A DNA stretch of 7,725 nucleotides, from assembly GCA_028686145.1 (NCBI GenBank), contig JAQUCQ010000154.1, forward strand, positions 1 through 7,725, written 5' to 3'. This document shows, in pieces, positions 5,935 through 7,725 of this stretch. A program made the translations under genes and the position numbers. Every line of letters begins with the position of its first letter. Position 1 is the stretch's first letter. Below the pieces are notes generated by a model, which did no database searches, had not been told where the DNA came from, and worked only from the letters and a program-made list of their open reading frames with translations. This DNA comes from Desulfuromonadaceae bacterium (GTDB taxonomy: Bacteria > Desulfobacterota > Desulfuromonadia > Geobacterales > Pseudopelobacteraceae).

Positions 5935-6973
5935 GATGCTCTCTTCTATGTTGTTTAATTACTTCATCCGAAGCTGCGCGGGCGACCAGATCCTCAAGCT
6001 TGTGAATAGAAACCGGATCTCCGAGCACAATCAGCGTGTCATCCTCATCAATGCGGGTCTGGGAATGGGGATTAAACACCATTTTCCCGTGGCCCTTTTT
6101 TATGCCGACAATGATGACGCCGATCTCCTTGCGGAATCCGGAACTGACAAGCGTTTCTCCGACAAAAGCCGAGTGAACCGGGATATGGATTTCCTCCATC
6201 TGTAATTCCAGATGTTCATAACCGGTTGCAATTTCGATAAAATCTACCACGTTCGGGCGCAAAATAGACTGTGCCATACGGTTGCCGCCGATGGTATACG
6301 GCGACACGACCTTGTTGGCCCCGGCCCGTTTGAGCTTGATATCAGAACCTTCCTCACCCGAGCGGGACATGATGTACAGATCCGGATTGAGTCCACGTGC
6401 GGTCAGGGTAATATAAACATTTTCCGTATCTGAAGTGACCACCGAGATCAATCCTTTAGCTTTATTGATTCCGGCTTTCAGCAGGGTTTCATCGAGAGTG
6501 GCGTCCCCTTTCATATACAGGTAGCCGTCTTCTTCAAGCCGTTCGGTCGCATCTGCTTTCTTTTCAATAACTACAAATTTCAGTCCATTTGCCTTGAACT
6601 CTTTGCAACTCAGCGAACCAATCCGTCCAAAGCCGCAAATGATATAGTGTCCGACAAGCGCACCAATCTTTTTTTCCACCTTTTTCCTCCCCATGATCCG
6701 CTGAATCTGTCCCTCGAACATTATCTGGGCGAGACTCCCGACGATATAGCCCAAAACACTGACACCAACAACAATTAATCCTATTGTGAAAATTTTGCCG
6801 CCGTCAGAAAGATCGTGAGCCTCCTTGAAACCAACCGTCCCCAAAGTAATCACCGTCATATAGACAGAATCGAGCAGACGCCACCCTTCAATAAACATGT
6901 AACCAATCGTCCCCCCCGAGATAAGCATCAGGAGCACTAAAAACGAAATTTTAAGGTGGCGTACGGGATCCAT
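5924..6973 (-). CDS. Two-transmembrane potassium channel with RCK (TrkA-N/TrkA-C) region
   Basis: A 349-residue inner-membrane protein laid out like MthK. TM1 is at about 8-28, a pore helix and selectivity filter at about 32-50, TM2 at about 61-85, and a basic linker at 91-102. A TrkA-N/RCK Rossmann domain (H-Y-I-I-C-G-F-G-R-I-G, glycine motif 114-119) runs to about 245, and a TrkA-C domain spans about 260-330. The filter reads T46-V47-G48-F49-K50-E51, not the common TVGYGD. Such channels form tetramers whose RCK ring is gated by ligands such as Ca2+, Na+ or nucleotides; the ligand is not evident here. The ATG at 6973 is chosen because TM1 begins seven residues later. Its RBS is poor: an AGG lies about 15 nt upstream. 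It is the first gene of the minus-strand unit, overlaps the TIM-barrel gene by 11 nt, and is divergent from the GntR regulator. A possible internal GTG start is described separately. Confidence 0.9.
   Translation of the reverse strand: MDPVRHLKISFLVLLMLISGGTIGYMFIEGWRLLDSVYMTVITLGTVGFKEAHDLSDGGKIFTIGLIVVGVSVLGYIVGSLAQIMFEGQIQRIMGRKKVEKKIGALVGHYIICGFGRIGSLSCKEFKANGLKFVVIEKKADATERLEEDGYLYMKGDATLDETLLKAGINKAKGLISVVTSDTENVYITLTARGLNPDLYIMSRSGEEGSDIKLKRAGANKVVSPYTIGGNRMAQSILRPNVVDFIEIATGYEHLELQMEEIHIPVHSAFVGETLVSSGFRKEIGVIIVGIKKGHGKMVFNPHSQTRIDEDDTLIVLGDPVSIHKLEDLVARAASDEVIKQHRREHHEK
6677..6692 (-). promoter_or_regulatory. Possible internal translation start (GTG, Val99) in the channel gene
   Basis: On the minus strand GGGGAGG (6692-6686) is followed by 6 nt and an in-frame GTG (6679-6677), which codes for Val99. 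Initiation here would give a soluble RCK protein of about 251 residues, starting just before the Rossmann domain. The same purine-rich bases also encode the basic G-R-K-K linker, so the site may be coincidental. Confidence 0.3.
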
Positions 6974-7043
6974 AGTCAGAGCAGATTACCTGCAAGGGCT
7001 CAAGAAAACAAGGTATTTTCTTTTGTTTTTGGCAACAAATATT

Positions 7044-7072
7044 ACTATATAATGATAGTGTAGTAATGTTCC
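7044..7072 (-). promoter_or_regulatory. Weak candidate promoter for the channel/galE unit
   Basis: On the minus strand GGAACA (7072-7067) and TATAGT (7049-7044) are 17 nt apart. The -10 matches five of six consensus bases, and the -35 only three. It overlaps the ATTACTA/TAGTAAT repeat (7041-7067). The leader to the ATG at 6973 would be about 65 nt. Confidence 0.25.
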
Positions 7073-7109
7073 ATATTGCCCCTAATTTACAGAAACGCAG
7101 TTTTATAAT

Positions 7110-7137
7110 TTGACAAACATTGTATACTGTATACAAT
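7110..7137 (+). promoter_or_regulatory. Sigma-70-type promoter of the GntR gene
   Basis: A perfect TTGACA (7110-7115), a 16-nt spacer and TACAAT (7132-7137, five of six) lie upstream of the regulator. Transcription would start near 7144, leaving a leader of about 26 nt before the ATG at 7170. Confidence 0.7.
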
Positions 7138-7139
7138 GT
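7117..7139. promoter_or_regulatory. Perfect palindrome, probable GntR operator
   Basis: ACATTGTATAC (7117-7127) and GTATACAATGT (7129-7139) are exact reverse complements around a single T. The site contains two GTATAC units, starts 1 nt after the -35 and covers the spacer and the -10 of the GntR promoter. A dimeric regulator bound here would block polymerase. Palindromes of the TTGTATAC kind are reported for FCD-type GntR regulators, so self-repression is the natural reading (inference). Confidence 0.7.
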
Positions 7140-7169
7140 CGCAAAATTCTCTCGGGAGCCCATCCGCTT

Positions 7170-7725
7170 ATGAAGAAACCAATGGAAAAACATCTTACTT
7201 TACGTGAAAAAATATTGGAAAACATCCGCGAAGCTATTGTTTCCGGGAACCTCAAGGCCGGCAGCCGGGTATCAGAACCCGAACTGGCCGAACGGTACGG
7301 AATAAGCCGCACTCCGATTCGTGAAGCATTCCGCCAACTGGAATCGGAAGGATATCTGACGGTAATACCCCGCCGTGGTGCAATTGTCAGCGAATTTAGC
7401 CCCAAGGATGTCGAGGAGTTTTATGCAATCAAAAGCATCATGGAAGGATATGCAGCACGTCGGGCCTGTGAAAAACTGAGTAAAAAAGATCTTGACCGTC
7501 TTCAGGCCATCAACAACAAACTGGCAGAACTGGCTCGAAACGGCGATATTAAACATTTCTTCAAAATTCACAGTGACTTTCACGAGCTGTTCATCAAGGC
7601 TGCAGACAATGAAAAACTGCATGAATTAAATGCCGGCCTTGTAACCAAGTTTCAACGTCTGCGTTTTACATCTCTCAGTCTACCTGGAAGGATGGAGATT
7701 TCGGTACAGGAACATGAAAAAATTA
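7170..7725 (+). CDS. GntR-family transcriptional regulator, FCD type (3' truncated by window)
   Basis: The frame is open from ATG 7170 to the right edge (185 codons seen); a complete FCD regulator is usually 210-240 residues. Residues 8-75 form the GntR winged helix: L-R-E-K-I-L-E-N-I-R-E-A-I-V-S-G-N-L helix, P-E-L-A-E-R-Y-G-I-S-R-T-P-I-R-E-A turn-recognition helix at about 37-53, L-E-S-E-G-Y-L, and the R-R-G-A-I-V wing. From about 85 the FCD helical domain begins. H138 in D-F-H-E-L-F and H182 in Q-E-H-E-K are in positions of the family's metal/ligand histidines. The usual Asp/Asn four residues before H138 is H134, so the first ligand may be changed. GGGAG (7154-7158) lies 11 nt before the ATG. 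FCD regulators sense small organic acids or sugars; the effector and targets here are unknown, and whatever it controls probably lies to the right or is the divergent unit. Confidence 0.9.
   Translation, partial: MKKPMEKHLTLREKILENIREAIVSGNLKAGSRVSEPELAERYGISRTPIREAFRQLESEGYLTVIPRRGAIVSEFSPKDVEEFYAIKSIMEGYAARRACEKLSKKDLDRLQAINNKLAELARNGDIKHFFKIHSDFHELFIKAADNEKLHELNAGLVTKFQRLRFTSLSLPGRMEISVQEHEKI

Larger units (their letters stand above)
6974..7169. other. Divergent AT-rich intergenic region
   Basis: 196 bp between the channel gene (minus) and the GntR gene (plus). It holds the GntR promoter and operator, a possible channel promoter, an imperfect palindrome at 7041-7067 (arms ATTACTA/TAGTAAT), and a small repeat AAGAAAA/TTTTCTT (7002-7008, 7016-7022). 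The frames read through it on the minus strand do not resemble a protein. Confidence 0.7.

Noticed and set aside
7103..7622. Two minus-strand open frames opposite the GntR gene
   Set aside because: The plus strand encodes an unmistakable winged-helix/FCD protein; the minus frames are its shadows and cross the promoter/operator.
1..7725. Mobile element, phage, CRISPR, tRNA or defence system
   Set aside because: No transposase, integrase, regular direct-repeat array, tRNA cloverleaf or defence-type gene was seen; all long frames are explained by housekeeping-type families.

Overview
The window is ordinary-looking bacterial chromosome. The genes are tightly packed, and no mobile element, CRISPR array, tRNA or rRNA is visible. 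A TonB-dependent copper-type receptor, a PilZ protein, a two-transmembrane potassium channel with a cytoplasmic RCK region, GalE and an FCD-type GntR regulator together suggest a Gram-negative bacterium. My impression is the Desulfuromonadota/Geobacter-like group, but this rests on protein style only and no marker gene is present. No stretch longer than 300 bases lacks a gene.

Left, plus strand (1-3231): the 3' end of a TonB energy transducer, a complete TonB-dependent outer-membrane receptor (306-2360), and a secreted M23 metallopeptidase (2455-3231). The receptor carries a plug CxxxM motif and a barrel HxM motif, the four-residue copper site known from Pseudomonas OprC/NosA. Copper uptake is therefore the best functional call. 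The adjacent TonB is probably its dedicated energiser, and the peptidase may be a co-transcribed cell-wall enzyme. A 12-bp perfect hairpin separates receptor and peptidase.

Centre, minus strand (3252-6973): read in the direction of transcription, a K+ channel with TrkA-N/TrkA-C regions, an 11-nt overlap into a TIM-barrel sugar isomerase/AP-endonuclease-2-like protein, then galE, then a probable intrinsic terminator, then a PilZ (cyclic-di-GMP) protein. The PilZ gene converges on the peptidase gene, with 20 bp between the two stops. The channel, TIM-barrel and galE genes look like one transcription unit.

Right, plus strand (7110-7725): a GntR/FCD regulator runs off the window. It has a strong sigma-70-like promoter whose -10 lies inside a perfect 11+1+11 palindrome, so autorepression is likely. 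The divergent intergenic region (6974-7169) is AT-rich and holds a second imperfect inverted repeat.

I found no clearly new multi-gene system. The points most worth following are the copper site in the receptor, a well-placed internal GTG start in the channel gene that could yield free RCK subunits as in MthK, the palindromic operator, and overlapping alternative inverted repeats at the 3' end of the pilZ gene.
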